NCBI GenBank assembly: GCA_002437405.1
Contig: DJPO01000070.1
Span: 1 to 47,235, forward strand
DNA from: Opitutia bacterium UBA6410
Lineage (GTDB): Bacteria; Verrucomicrobiota; Verrucomicrobiia; Opitutales; Intestinicryptomonadaceae
Length of the DNA stretch: 47,235 nucleotides
Direction of reading: 5' to 3'
A program made the translations under genes and the position numbers. The notes beneath the pieces are model-generated. The model did no database searches. It saw nothing but the letters and a program-made list of their open reading frames with translations, and was not told where the DNA came from. Shown in pieces: positions 25,702-34,741 of this stretch (within the stretch, counting starts at the first letter, position 1; each line of letters begins with the position of its first letter).

Positions 25702-27279
25702 ATGATAGGTTTTTCGAATTTGGACAGTCTGATATCCCTCTGCGGCGCGAGAAACCGCTTCGGCGCGCTGGCTTTTGCGGGCGACGACGGCGGCCGCGCG
25801 ACGTACACGGCGGGCGATCTCGCGAAAGCCGTGGGGGCGGTGAAAATCACGGGCGACAAAAACGCCGAAATAAGAAGCCTGATTGCCGACAGCCGCAGGG
25901 TCGCGCCGTCCTCGGCGTTTTTCGCGGTAGGCGGATTCACGACCGACGGCAACATCTTCGTCGACGAAGCCGCCCACAGAGGCGCGGTTGCGGTCGTCTC
26001 CGAAAACCCCTGCCCCAAGGGCTTCGGCGCGACGTGGATTCAGGTTGCCGACATACGCGACGCCCTGCCCGCCGCCGCGAAAAGCTTTTACGCCAACCCC
26101 GACGAAACGCTCAAAACTTTCGGGATAACGGGCACAAACGGCAAGACGAGCGTCAGCTGGATGCTCCAGACGATTCTCAACGCGCTCGGCGAAAAGTGCG
26201 GGGTTATCGGGACAATCCACTACGACCTCGGCGGACGCTGCCTGCCCGCAAGCCGCACGACTCCCGACGCGCTCGAGCTGCACGCAATGCTCAACCAAAT
26301 GCGCAACGCCTCGTGCAGGGCGGCGGCGATGGAAATAAGCTCGCACTCAATCGCCCAAAAGCGCGTCAAGGGCGTGCACCTCGACTGCGCGTGCTTTTTG
26401 AATCTCACCCAAGACCACATGGACTACCACAAGACGATGGAGTCCTACTTCGAGACGAAGGCGTCAATGTTCACTGGCGCGCTCGGGGCTTTGCCGAAAA
26501 ACGCGGTTCTGAATTTCGACGACCCGCACGGCAGGGAAATCGCGGCGCGGCTCGACCCGTCCGTAAAGGCGGTGGGCTTCGGAATTGAATCGCCCGACGC
26601 GCAAATACGCGCAGAGAACCTCGAACTTCTGCCCGACGGCTCGAAATTCAAACTCGTCTGGCCCGAAGGCGAAATGCAGACCTCCATCAAGATGACGGGG
26701 CACTACAACGTCTCCAACGCGCTCGCGGCGCTGGCGTGCATCTACGCGGCGGGCTTCGACATCAAGAAGGCGGCGGAAATTCTCGCGAACTTCGGGGGCG
26801 TTCCGGGGAGAATGCAGAAGGTCTCGGGCAACGCCGACTTCGACATTTTCGTGGACTACGCTCATACCGACGACGCCCTCAAAAACGGGCTTTCGATGCT
26901 CCGCAAGGTCGTGAAAAACCGCCTGCTTGTGGTCTTCGGCTGCGGCGGCAAGCGCGACAGGACAAAGAGGCCGAAGATGATGAAAGTCGTGCAGGAATAC
27001 GCGGACTTCGCGTGGGCGACTTCCGACAATCCCCGCGGCGAGCCGATAGCCCAGATTTTCGACGACATGAAAAAGGGAATCTCCGACCCCTCGAAAGTCG
27101 TATTTGTCGAGGACAGGCGCAGGGCGATAAACCTCGCGATAGACTCGGCGCAAAAGGGCGACTGCATACTGATTGCAGGCAAGGGACACGAAACTTTTCA
27201 GGAACTCGGCGACACAATCATTCCGTTCGACGACAAGCGCGTCGCGGAGGAACTTTTAACTCTCAAAGGACTCATATAA
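25702..27279 (+). CDS. murE: UDP-MurNAc-L-Ala-D-Glu:meso-diaminopimelate ligase
   Basis: This 525-residue Mur ligase adds the third stem-peptide residue in the cytoplasm. The ATP loop GTNGKTS is at 144-150. The lysine expected to be carbamylated is K253 (YFETKASMF). The specificity motif DNPR is at 442-445, which indicates meso-diaminopimelate rather than lysine. The wall of this organism is therefore predicted to be DAP-type. The first 50 residues are slightly longer than in E. coli MurE. It lies 4 nt after ftsI and 4 nt before murF. Confidence 0.96.
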   Translation: MIGFSNLDSLISLCGARNRFGALAFAGDDGGRATYTAGDLAKAVGAVKITGDKNAEIRSLIADSRRVAPSSAFFAVGGFTTDGNIFVDEAAHRGAVAVVSENPCPKGFGATWIQVADIRDALPAAAKSFYANPDETLKTFGITGTNGKTSVSWMLQTILNALGEKCGVIGTIHYDLGGRCLPASRTTPDALELHAMLNQMRNASCRAAAMEISSHSIAQKRVKGVHLDCACFLNLTQDHMDYHKTMESYFETKASMFTGALGALPKNAVLNFDDPHGREIAARLDPSVKAVGFGIESPDAQIRAENLELLPDGSKFKLVWPEGEMQTSIKMTGHYNVSNALAALACIYAAGFDIKKAAEILANFGGVPGRMQKVSGNADFDIFVDYAHTDDALKNGLSMLRKVVKNRLLVVFGCGGKRDRTKRPKMMKVVQEYADFAWATSDNPRGEPIAQIFDDMKKGISDPSKVVFVEDRRRAINLAIDSAQKGDCILIAGKGHETFQELGDTIIPFDDKRVAEELLTLKGLI

Positions 27280-27283
27280 TACA

Positions 27284-28876
27284 ATGCCTTTCTATAAAAT
27301 AGACGACCTGCGGCTCTGGACGGGCGGAACTTGGCATATGCCCGAAGGCTACACCCGCAAACCCGACATTCGCGGATTTTCGACAGACAGCCGCAACATC
27401 GGCGCGGACTACGCGTTTGTGGCACTAAAAGGCGAACGCGACGGCTGCGACTTTGCGGCGGACGCCGTGGCAAACGGCGCGACGGCGGTAATCGCCGAAC
27501 GCGAGCTCGACGTGCCCGTCCCCGTGCTCGTTGTGGCGGACTCCCTAAAAGCGTTCCAGTCAATCGCCAAATTCCACAGGCTCAGGTTCGAAAACCCCGT
27601 AATCGGAATCACGGGCTCATGCGGCAAGACCTCGACAAAGGAAATGCTCGCAAAGCTCTTGGCGTGGAAGTCGCCGCTCGTGACCGAAAAGAATTTCAAC
27701 AACGAAATCGGCGTCCCGCTGACCGTCACGAAAATTGACCTGCGCCAAAACCAGTGCGCGATTGTCGAAGCGGGCGTCGGCGCGCCCAACCAAATGAAGG
27801 AGCTGGCGGAGATAATCTCGCCCGACATCGCAATCATAACAAACGTGGGGCTTGCGCACTTGGAGCGTTTCGGGGAAATCGCGAACGTCGCCAAGGAGAA
27901 GGCGGTGCTGCCCGCGCACGCGGCAAACGGCGGCTGGTGTCTGATGCACTCGAACCTGCTAAGCTGGAAGAGTTTCGAGGAACTTAAGTGCCGCAAGGCG
28001 GTCGTCGCCAAAGCCGATTCGCCCGACATCAAGGCGGATTTGGTATTCAGATACGCGCTCTCGGCAACCGAAAACGGCGTCGCAATCGATATGTCGGTCG
28101 AGGGCGGGCGAGAATACTTTTTCGAAGTCGGCGACATGACCGACGGAATGGTCGAAAACGCGGTGCTGGCAATCGCCGCCGCGCTTATGCTCGGTACGAA
28201 AGAAGAGCAGATTGCGGCGGTCGCCGAAACGTTCGCGCCGTTGCCCATGCGCGGGCTGACGGTCGAAGTTGGCGGAAGCAAATACTACGCCGACTGCTAC
28301 AACGCCTCTCCCACATCGATGAAGGACGCGCTCGCGCACTTTATCGCAAAATCCGCCGACGAAACCCCGCGCCTTTTCGTGCTCGGGTCGATGGCGGAGC
28401 TTGGGCTCGCCGCACACCGCCACCACAAGGAAATCGGCTACAACCTCCCCTACCGCGAGGGCGACAGGGCTATCCTAATCGGCGAAAACGCCGAAACCTA
28501 CAAGCTCGGAATGACCGAAAGCAAGTGGCCAGAATCGGCGATAGCGGTCTTCGCAAATTCCGCCGACGCAAAGGACGCCGTATCCGCATTTGAAGGCAAC
28601 GTTTTCGTGAAGGGCAGCCGCGTTTGCGCCCTCGAAAAACTCCTGCCCGACGCCGTGCTCGCCGCGCTCGACGCGCCCGTGCCGACCCCCGAAGTCCAGC
28701 CCGAACCCGAGCCCGAGCCCGAGGAAGAACCGCCAGCCGAGCCCGAAGAGGACGACGAAGAGGAATTCGACGAATTTGCCGACGCCGAAGAGGATTTCGA
28801 CGGCGACGAAGACGATGAAGACGAAACCCCCGCCGCCGAAGAAGACGACGACGAAGACGAAAGGGAGACCATTTAA
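27284..28876 (+). CDS. murF: UDP-MurNAc-tripeptide:D-Ala-D-Ala ligase with acidic C-terminal tail
   Basis: This 530-residue Mur ligase attaches D-Ala-D-Ala to complete the UDP-MurNAc-pentapeptide. The ATP loop GSCGKTS is at 111-117, the central domain includes KNFNNEIGVPLT, and the C-terminal domain includes YNASPTSMKDAL and LGSMAELG. The conserved enzyme ends near residue 460, the usual MurF length. Residues 465-530 form a low-complexity tail, first Pro-Glu repeats (PEPEPEPEEE), then almost only Asp and Glu. The tail is in frame, with no sign of frameshift, and stops directly before mraY (no gap). Its role is unknown. Confidence 0.95.
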   Translation: MPFYKIDDLRLWTGGTWHMPEGYTRKPDIRGFSTDSRNIGADYAFVALKGERDGCDFAADAVANGATAVIAERELDVPVPVLVVADSLKAFQSIAKFHRLRFENPVIGITGSCGKTSTKEMLAKLLAWKSPLVTEKNFNNEIGVPLTVTKIDLRQNQCAIVEAGVGAPNQMKELAEIISPDIAIITNVGLAHLERFGEIANVAKEKAVLPAHAANGGWCLMHSNLLSWKSFEELKCRKAVVAKADSPDIKADLVFRYALSATENGVAIDMSVEGGREYFFEVGDMTDGMVENAVLAIAAALMLGTKEEQIAAVAETFAPLPMRGLTVEVGGSKYYADCYNASPTSMKDALAHFIAKSADETPRLFVLGSMAELGLAAHRHHKEIGYNLPYREGDRAILIGENAETYKLGMTESKWPESAIAVFANSADAKDAVSAFEGNVFVKGSRVCALEKLLPDAVLAALDAPVPTPEVQPEPEPEPEEEPPAEPEEDDEEEFDEFADAEEDFDGDEDDEDETPAAEEDDDEDERETI

Positions 28877-29974
28877 ATGCTGGTATATCTTGCGGATTTG
28901 GAATCGTACTTCGGCCCCCTGCGACTGTTCAAATATCTGTCGTTTAGGTGCGTGTGCGCAATGGCGGTCGCCTTTTTAATCGCAATGGCGTTTGCCCCGA
29001 AAGCCATCGACATTCTCCACAAAATAAAATTCGGGCAAAGCTTCAGGACAAAGGACGAAGTCGGAAAGCTCGCCGACCTGCACGCCGCAAAAAAGGGAAC
29101 GCCGACAATGGGCGGAATCCTGATTTTCGCGGGGGTCGTAATCTCGACGCTGCTCTTCGCGCGCCCCAATGCGCTCGTTTTCACGGCAATGCTCGTGTAC
29201 ATCCCGCTGACGGCGCTGGGCTTTGCGGACGACTACCTTAAAATCGTCAAAAAGAACTCGAAGGGAGTCGCGGGGAAAGTCAAAATGGCGGTTCAGGCGG
29301 CGGTCGCCGTGGCGGCGGTCGCGGTTCTGTGCGTCTCGGACTACTCCGACATTATGCGCGAGCTCTGGGTGCCCTTCGTAAAATACCCCGTGATTTCGCA
29401 GATGCCGATTTGGTTTATGCTCGTGTTTATGTTCTTCGTGCTGTCGGGCTCGAGCAACGCAATCAACCTGACCGACGGCGTGGACGGGCTGGCGATAGGC
29501 TGCACGATTTCCACCGCGATGGCATACGCGGTTTTCACATATGTTGCGGGCAACTCGATTGCCGCCGACTACCTCTTTTTGCGCTACATACCCGAATCGG
29601 GCGAAATGACGGTCATCTGCTGCGCGCTGCTCGGAGCGTCGCTGGCGTTTTTGTGGTACAACGCGCACCCCGCCGAAGTATTTATGGGCGACACGGGTTC
29701 GCTCGCGCTCGGCGGGCTTATCGGGATTATCGCGTTTATGTCCCTGCAGCCGTTTACGCTGGTAATCGTCGGCGGGATATTCGTAATGGAGGCGGCGAGC
29801 GTGATGATTCAGGTGGCGTCGTTCAAAAGCACGGGCAAACGCGTCTTTTTGATGTCGCCGATACACCACCATTTTGAAATCAAGGGCTGGGCGGAGACGA
29901 AAGTCGTAATCCGCTTCTGGATACTTTCGCTGATTTTCGCGCTCGCGGGCTTGGCGACACTCAAATTCAGATAA
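28877..29974 (+). CDS. mraY: Phospho-N-acetylmuramoyl-pentapeptide transferase
   Basis: This 365-residue polytopic enzyme transfers phospho-MurNAc-pentapeptide to undecaprenyl phosphate, forming lipid I. The catalytic aspartates are in GFADDYLK (D118, D119) and NLTDGVDGLA. The magnesium site FMGDTGS and the histidine cluster SPIHHHFEIKGW are intact. About ten membrane spans are predicted. It begins immediately after the murF stop codon, and its own stop codon shares one base with the murD start. Confidence 0.97.
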   Translation: MLVYLADLESYFGPLRLFKYLSFRCVCAMAVAFLIAMAFAPKAIDILHKIKFGQSFRTKDEVGKLADLHAAKKGTPTMGGILIFAGVVISTLLFARPNALVFTAMLVYIPLTALGFADDYLKIVKKNSKGVAGKVKMAVQAAVAVAAVAVLCVSDYSDIMRELWVPFVKYPVISQMPIWFMLVFMFFVLSGSSNAINLTDGVDGLAIGCTISTAMAYAVFTYVAGNSIAADYLFLRYIPESGEMTVICCALLGASLAFLWYNAHPAEVFMGDTGSLALGGLIGIIAFMSLQPFTLVIVGGIFVMEAASVMIQVASFKSTGKRVFLMSPIHHHFEIKGWAETKVVIRFWILSLIFALAGLATLKFR

Positions 29975-31260
29975 TGGAAGACAAATTCGGCAACATCGTA
30001 AAACTCGCTGGCGGCAAACCCGCCGCGATATTCGGCGCGGGCGCGAGCGGCAGAGCGGCAGCGGCGCTCTTCAGGCGCGCGGGAATCGACTTCGCGGTGT
30101 ACGCGCTCGGCGCGGGTACGCCCGATATGCCCGTGCGCGAATTCGACGAATCCGCCGCAAAGCTCCACAAGCTCGCAGTCTACTCGCCCGTCTTCCGCCC
30201 CGACCACGAATGGGTGCGGCTCGCCGAAAAACACGGCGCAACGGCAATCTGCGAGCCCGACCTCTCCGCCTTGGCGTGGCGCGGCAAAATCTACGCAATT
30301 ACGGGGACGAACGGCAAGACAACCCTGACGTCGTTCGTCGAAAAGGCACTTTGCGAATCGGGGATAAAGGCGGTGTCGGCGGGGAATATCGGCAAGCCCC
30401 TGTCGGCGTTCTGCGCCGAAATGGACGACACCGAAAACTGTGCCGCAGTCTGCGAGCTCAGCTCTTTCCAGACCTCGCGCCTGAAATTCCTGCGCCCCGA
30501 CGCCCTGCTCTGGACAAACTTCGCGCCCGACCACCTCGACTGGCACAAAGATATGCGCGAATATTTCGGGGCGAAATTCAACCTCGTTAAAGCCCTCAAA
30601 GAAAAAATGCTTTTCGTAGGCGGCGACGTCGCCGAAGCGGCGGCGGAATACGGCGAAAAACTGCCCGACTTCGCGCAAATCGTGCAATGCGGCAATCCGT
30701 CCGCCTGCCCCGCGCCGTTTGACACGTCGGTACAGTCGCAAAACTACGCGATGGCGGACGCGTTTTTGTCGGCAATCGGACTTGCCGAAGCGGCGGAAAA
30801 GGCGGCGAAAACTTTCACTCTCCCGAAATACCGCTTCACGGCTCCCGAAGTCGCGTGCGGCGTAAAATTCTACAACGACTCAAAGGCGACAAACGCCCAC
30901 GCGGCGATTGCGGCTTTGCGCGAACTTGCGGGGACAAAAAACCTCGTGTGGCTCGGCGGCGGCAAGGACAAAAACTGCGACCTCTCGGAGCTCGCCGCCG
31001 AAATCCGCAAGACCGCCAAAAGCGCAGTACTTATAGGTCAGACAGCCGAAAAGCTCGCCAAGCTGCTCGGGCGCGAAAACGTCCCCGCCGAAATCTGCGC
31101 CACGATGAAGGACGCCGTAGCGGCGGCGGCGAAATCGGCGGGAGAGGGAGGAAGCGTGCTCTTCAGCCCCGCGTTTTCGAGCTTCGGAATGTTTTCGGGT
31201 TATGCGGACAGGGGGAAATCTTTTCAAAACGAAGTTTTGTGTTTGAAGAATTTAAAATAA
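29974..31260 (+). CDS. murD: UDP-MurNAc-L-alanine:D-glutamate ligase
   Basis: This 428-residue Mur ligase adds D-glutamate to UDP-MurNAc-L-Ala. It has an N-terminal dinucleotide-fold-like domain (FGAGASGRAAA, 20-30), the ATP loop GTNGKTT (111-117), NFAPDHLDWH in the central domain, and the C-terminal SPAFSSFGMFSGYADRG signature. The start overlaps the mraY stop (TAATG). A 39-nt gap, larger than usual in this cluster, separates it from the LysM gene. Confidence 0.95.
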   Translation: MEDKFGNIVKLAGGKPAAIFGAGASGRAAAALFRRAGIDFAVYALGAGTPDMPVREFDESAAKLHKLAVYSPVFRPDHEWVRLAEKHGATAICEPDLSALAWRGKIYAITGTNGKTTLTSFVEKALCESGIKAVSAGNIGKPLSAFCAEMDDTENCAAVCELSSFQTSRLKFLRPDALLWTNFAPDHLDWHKDMREYFGAKFNLVKALKEKMLFVGGDVAEAAAEYGEKLPDFAQIVQCGNPSACPAPFDTSVQSQNYAMADAFLSAIGLAEAAEKAAKTFTLPKYRFTAPEVACGVKFYNDSKATNAHAAIAALRELAGTKNLVWLGGGKDKNCDLSELAAEIRKTAKSAVLIGQTAEKLAKLLGRENVPAEICATMKDAVAAAAKSAGEGGSVLFSPAFSSFGMFSGYADRGKSFQNEVLCLKNLK

Positions 31261-31299
31261 TCCCAAAAATACAGGATAAAAAATCAAGGGGAAAAAATT

Positions 31300-32499
31300 A
31301 TGAAGAAATCAGTTGCAATAACGACAGTGCTCGCACTGCACATTGGCGTAATCAGTATGCTGCTCGTTCAGGCGGGTTGCAGCTCCGAGCCCGAAGCTCC
31401 CGCGGCAAAGGCGAAAACTACGACGGAGGAAATCACGACAATCGCCCCCGCCGAACAGAAAGAGGCGGAAGCGGCCGACAGCGCGGCGGATCTCCCGCCC
31501 GAAGGCAGTTCGGCTCTGAGAGTCGCCCCCACGCGCCCCGTCGCAAACGCGGACAAGTCCGACGACCAACTGCCCGCCGACTCCGACCTTGCGGGCGAAC
31601 CCGCGGCAAAGCCCGCCAAACCCGCAAAGCCTTTCGAAGCGGCAGTCGTCCCCGCGCAGACCGACAACGTCTACGTCGTAAGAAAAGGCGACAACCTTTC
31701 GACTATCGCGAAAAAGCACCGCGTATCGGTCTCCGAACTGCTCGCGATTAACTCGCTCAACCGCAATTCGATAATCAAAGTCGGGCAGGAAATCAAAATC
31801 CCCGCCTCGGGAGAAGCGCACTCCGCCCCCGCCGTAAAGCCCGCCGAAGCGACAAACACTTCCGTTGCCGCCGACACCGAAACGTACATCGTCAAAAACG
31901 GAGACTCGCTCTCGCGCATCGCAAAACGCCACCACACAACCGTCCGCCAGCTGATGGCGGTCAACAACCTCAAGAACCACAACATCAAGGTCGGGCAGAA
32001 GCTGCTCGTCGCCAAGGGCTCTGCGGCTCAGTCCGAACCCCCCGCGAAGAAACCCGCCGCAAAGGTTCAACAGCTTGAAGGCGGCGAAGTCGCCTACGAA
32101 ATCAAGTCGGGCGACACCCTCGGGGTCATCGCCAGAAAGCACGGCACGAGCGTCTCGAGCATCTGCAAGCGCAACAACATTTCCGACCCGCGCAAAATCC
32201 GCGTCGGGCAGAAAATCGTAATCCCCGCAAAGGGCGGTGCGGCGGCAAAACCCGCGGAAGCGGCAAAGCCCGCAGCGCAACCCGCAGCACCCGCGGCGCA
32301 AGCTCCCAAAGCTCCCGAAAACGCAATCAACGTAACCGCGGACGCTCCCAAAGCGCCCGAAGCCAACGCTTCGACGCCCGAGAACAAGCCCGTTACGCTT
32401 CCCGCGCCCGTAGAAGGCGCAAAGCCCGTCGAAACGGGAACACCCGCCCCCGCAGCACCCGCTCCTTCGGCGGAAAACGTACCCGTAATCGAGCTTTAA
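31300..32499 (+). CDS. Exported protein with three LysM domains, probable lipoprotein
   Basis: This 399-residue protein has a signal sequence ending in a lipobox-like VQAGCSS (C27), although the -3 residue is Gln rather than Leu or Val. Three LysM peptidoglycan-binding domains follow at about 124-168, 195-238 and 265-309, each starting with a (V/I)xxGD(N/S/T)L motif. They are separated by linkers rich in Ala, Pro and Lys. The last 85 residues are an unstructured Ala-Pro-rich tail. No catalytic domain is present. The gene has the best ribosome site of the cluster (AAGGGG, 8 nt upstream). It is inserted between murD and ftsW, a position suggesting a wall-binding scaffold for septal synthesis, which is an inference. 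Confidence 0.9.
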   Translation: MKKSVAITTVLALHIGVISMLLVQAGCSSEPEAPAAKAKTTTEEITTIAPAEQKEAEAADSAADLPPEGSSALRVAPTRPVANADKSDDQLPADSDLAGEPAAKPAKPAKPFEAAVVPAQTDNVYVVRKGDNLSTIAKKHRVSVSELLAINSLNRNSIIKVGQEIKIPASGEAHSAPAVKPAEATNTSVAADTETYIVKNGDSLSRIAKRHHTTVRQLMAVNNLKNHNIKVGQKLLVAKGSAAQSEPPAKKPAAKVQQLEGGEVAYEIKSGDTLGVIARKHGTSVSSICKRNNISDPRKIRVGQKIVIPAKGGAAAKPAEAAKPAAQPAAPAAQAPKAPENAINVTADAPKAPEANASTPENKPVTLPAPVEGAKPVETGTPAPAAPAPSAENVPVIEL

Positions 32500-32509
32500 T
32501 CGTCCGAAA

Positions 32510-33637
32510 ATGGACGGGAGGGACACAGAGGGTTCTTTTAGGGGCAGTTGGTTCGGCGTGCTTTTCCCCGTCGCCTTTCTGACTGCCCTCGGGCTGCTCA
32601 TACTCATGAGCGCGGGCGCAAACCGCGCCGACCCGTACATGTTCTTCTCGAAACAGGCGACTTGGCTTGTTATCGCGCTTGCAGCGGGCGGTATCGCTAC
32701 ATTCGTGGACATCGACCTGCTCAAGCGTTTTTCAAAACCCATTGCGTTCATAACCGCCGTCCTGCTGGTGCTGGTGCTGATTCCGCAAATCGGCAAGGAG
32801 GTCAACGGCTCGCGCAGGTGGCTGGAGTTCGGCCCGATTGTCGCACAGCCGAGCGACTTGGCGAAATTCGCGCTGATAATCTTCCTTTCCTCATACCTTT
32901 ACGACAACCAGCGCAAGCTGAAAACTTTCGTCCACGGACTCCTAAAACCCCTGATTGTCGTCGGGATTTTCTGCGTTCCGATTATCCTCGAACCCGACTA
33001 CGGGACGACTTTCCTCTGCGGGGTTGTGGGGTTTATTTTGATATATTTGGCGGGGGCGAAAATCTGGCAGATTTTTGCGGTTTTCACGCCGCTTTTTGTA
33101 GTCTTTTGCGTGATGATTTACTTCAACCCCGTGCGCCTTCAGCGCGTTTTGAGCTTCCTCGACGTCGAGGGGACGAAGGCGGACGGGTCGTACCAGCTCT
33201 ATCAGGCGATACTCGGATTCGGGTCGGGCGGAATTTTCGGGACGGGAATCGGGCGCGGCAGGCAGCAGCTCTCGTTCCTGCCCGAAGCGCACACGGACTT
33301 CGTCTTCGCAATCGTCGGAGAGGAACTGGGGTTGCTCGCGACAATCGCGGTAGTGGTCGCGTTCGCGGTGCTGTTTTTCGTGACGATTTCGTCGCTCAGG
33401 AAAGCCCCGAATCTCTTCGAATTTTCGCTCGCGACGGGCGCTATTATGATGATAATTTTGCAGGCGCTCTTCAATATGTGCGTCGTCACGGGGCTTATGC
33501 CCACAAAGGGGATTTCCCTGCCCTTCATCAGCTACGGGGGGTCGAATCTGGTTGCGATGTTCGCATTCACGGGGCTGATTCTCAACTGCCTGCGGCGCTG
33601 GAGCAAACCAACCCAAATTAAAATCGGAGAACTATGA
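32510..33637 (+). CDS. ftsW: Septal peptidoglycan glycosyltransferase FtsW
   Basis: This 375-residue SEDS-family protein has ten predicted spans and polymerises lipid II at the septum in complex with FtsI. Signature segments are AQPSDLAKF, EPDYGTT, GTGIGRGRQQLSFLPEAHTD and FISYGGSNL near the C terminus. The cytoplasmic N terminus is short. The stop codon overlaps the murG start by 4 nt. This is the only SEDS gene in the window, so RodA must lie elsewhere. FtsW is preferred because of its dcw position. Confidence 0.94.
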   Translation: MDGRDTEGSFRGSWFGVLFPVAFLTALGLLILMSAGANRADPYMFFSKQATWLVIALAAGGIATFVDIDLLKRFSKPIAFITAVLLVLVLIPQIGKEVNGSRRWLEFGPIVAQPSDLAKFALIIFLSSYLYDNQRKLKTFVHGLLKPLIVVGIFCVPIILEPDYGTTFLCGVVGFILIYLAGAKIWQIFAVFTPLFVVFCVMIYFNPVRLQRVLSFLDVEGTKADGSYQLYQAILGFGSGGIFGTGIGRGRQQLSFLPEAHTDFVFAIVGEELGLLATIAVVVAFAVLFFVTISSLRKAPNLFEFSLATGAIMMIILQALFNMCVVTGLMPTKGISLPFISYGGSNLVAMFAFTGLILNCLRRWSKPTQIKIGEL

Positions 33638-34734
33638 GCAAATTTATAATTTTGTGCGGCGGCACGGGCGGACACCTCGCCCCGGGGCTCGCCGTAGGAC
33701 AGGCGTTAATCGAGGCTGGGCACGAGGCGAGCTTTGTGATAAGCAAAAAGGCGGTTGACTCGAGGCTCGTCGGCAAGTATTCGGATTTGCACATAATCAA
33801 AGCCCCCGGAGTGGCGTTTTCCGCAAACCCCGTGCGCGCGGCGAAATTCGCGTCGGAGCTAATCAAGTCGATTCACTTCGGCAAAAAAGTCATACGCGAA
33901 GGCAAGTACGACGCCGTCATAAGCTTCGGCGGATTCAATTCCCTCGGCTTTTCCATCGCCGCGAAAATGCTCGGCGTTCCGCTTATCCTGCACGAAGCCA
34001 ACCGCAGGGCGGGCAAGGCGACGAGGCTTTTGGGAAGATTCGCCGAACGCATCTACGTTCCGCACGGAGTCAAAATCCCGCGCCACAAGAGCGGTCAGGT
34101 AAAGTGCGCGGGCTATCCCGTCCGCAGCGAAATCAAAAGGCTGCCGCAGACCCAATGCAAGGAGAAGTTCGGATTCTCCCCCGACGGCAAGCTCCTGCTC
34201 GTCTTGGGCGGGAGTCAGGGCGCGCTCGCGCTCAACGAATGGGTCGCGCACAATTTCAACAACCTCGCCGAGCACAATATCGACGTGCTATGCGTGTGCG
34301 GTCAGGGGAAAGTGCAGTTTGAAAACAGAACCGTGAAAACGGAAAAATTCGGAGAGCGGAAAATCGTATTCCTCGAATTTTGCGACGATATGGCGTCGGC
34401 AATGTCCGCCGCCGACTTGGCAGTCGCGCGCGCGGGTGCTGGCACAATTGCCGAGCTCGCCCGCTGCCGCCTGCCCTCGATAATTATCCCCTATCCGTTC
34501 GCCGCCGACAACCACCAGCTCGAAAACGCAAAGTGCTTCGAAAAGCAGGGCGGCTGCGCGGTGGTCGCCCAAAACGACATGCACAAACTTTTCGCGGAAA
34601 TCGTCTGCCTCGTCGAAAACGAAACGCTGATGCAGACAATGCGCGACAACCTCGCAAGGGTCGACGAACTCAACGACACTTCGAAAATCGTCGAAGACCT
34701 CAAGGCAATCGCGCGGAAAGTCGGGGAGCGTTAG
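33634..34734 (+). CDS. murG: UDP-GlcNAc:lipid I N-acetylglucosaminyltransferase
   Basis: This 366-residue GT-B glycosyltransferase converts lipid I to lipid II on the cytoplasmic face of the membrane. The N-terminal donor/acceptor loop CGGTGGHLAPG (8-18) and the second glycine loop LVLGGSQGA are clear. The C-terminal UDP-GlcNAc site ARAGAGTIAELARC followed by PYPFAADNHQ is intact. It overlaps ftsW by 4 nt and is followed after 7 nt by murC. Confidence 0.96.
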   Translation: MSKFIILCGGTGGHLAPGLAVGQALIEAGHEASFVISKKAVDSRLVGKYSDLHIIKAPGVAFSANPVRAAKFASELIKSIHFGKKVIREGKYDAVISFGGFNSLGFSIAAKMLGVPLILHEANRRAGKATRLLGRFAERIYVPHGVKIPRHKSGQVKCAGYPVRSEIKRLPQTQCKEKFGFSPDGKLLLVLGGSQGALALNEWVAHNFNNLAEHNIDVLCVCGQGKVQFENRTVKTEKFGERKIVFLEFCDDMASAMSAADLAVARAGAGTIAELARCRLPSIIIPYPFAADNHQLENAKCFEKQGGCAVVAQNDMHKLFAEIVCLVENETLMQTMRDNLARVDELNDTSKIVEDLKAIARKVGER

Positions 34735-34741
34735 TCGGGAT

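Noticed and set aside
31309..32805. A 498-codon minus-strand frame opposite the LysM gene
   Set aside because: It is a shadow of the repetitive Ala/Pro/Lys coding sequence; the plus-strand product has three clear LysM domains.
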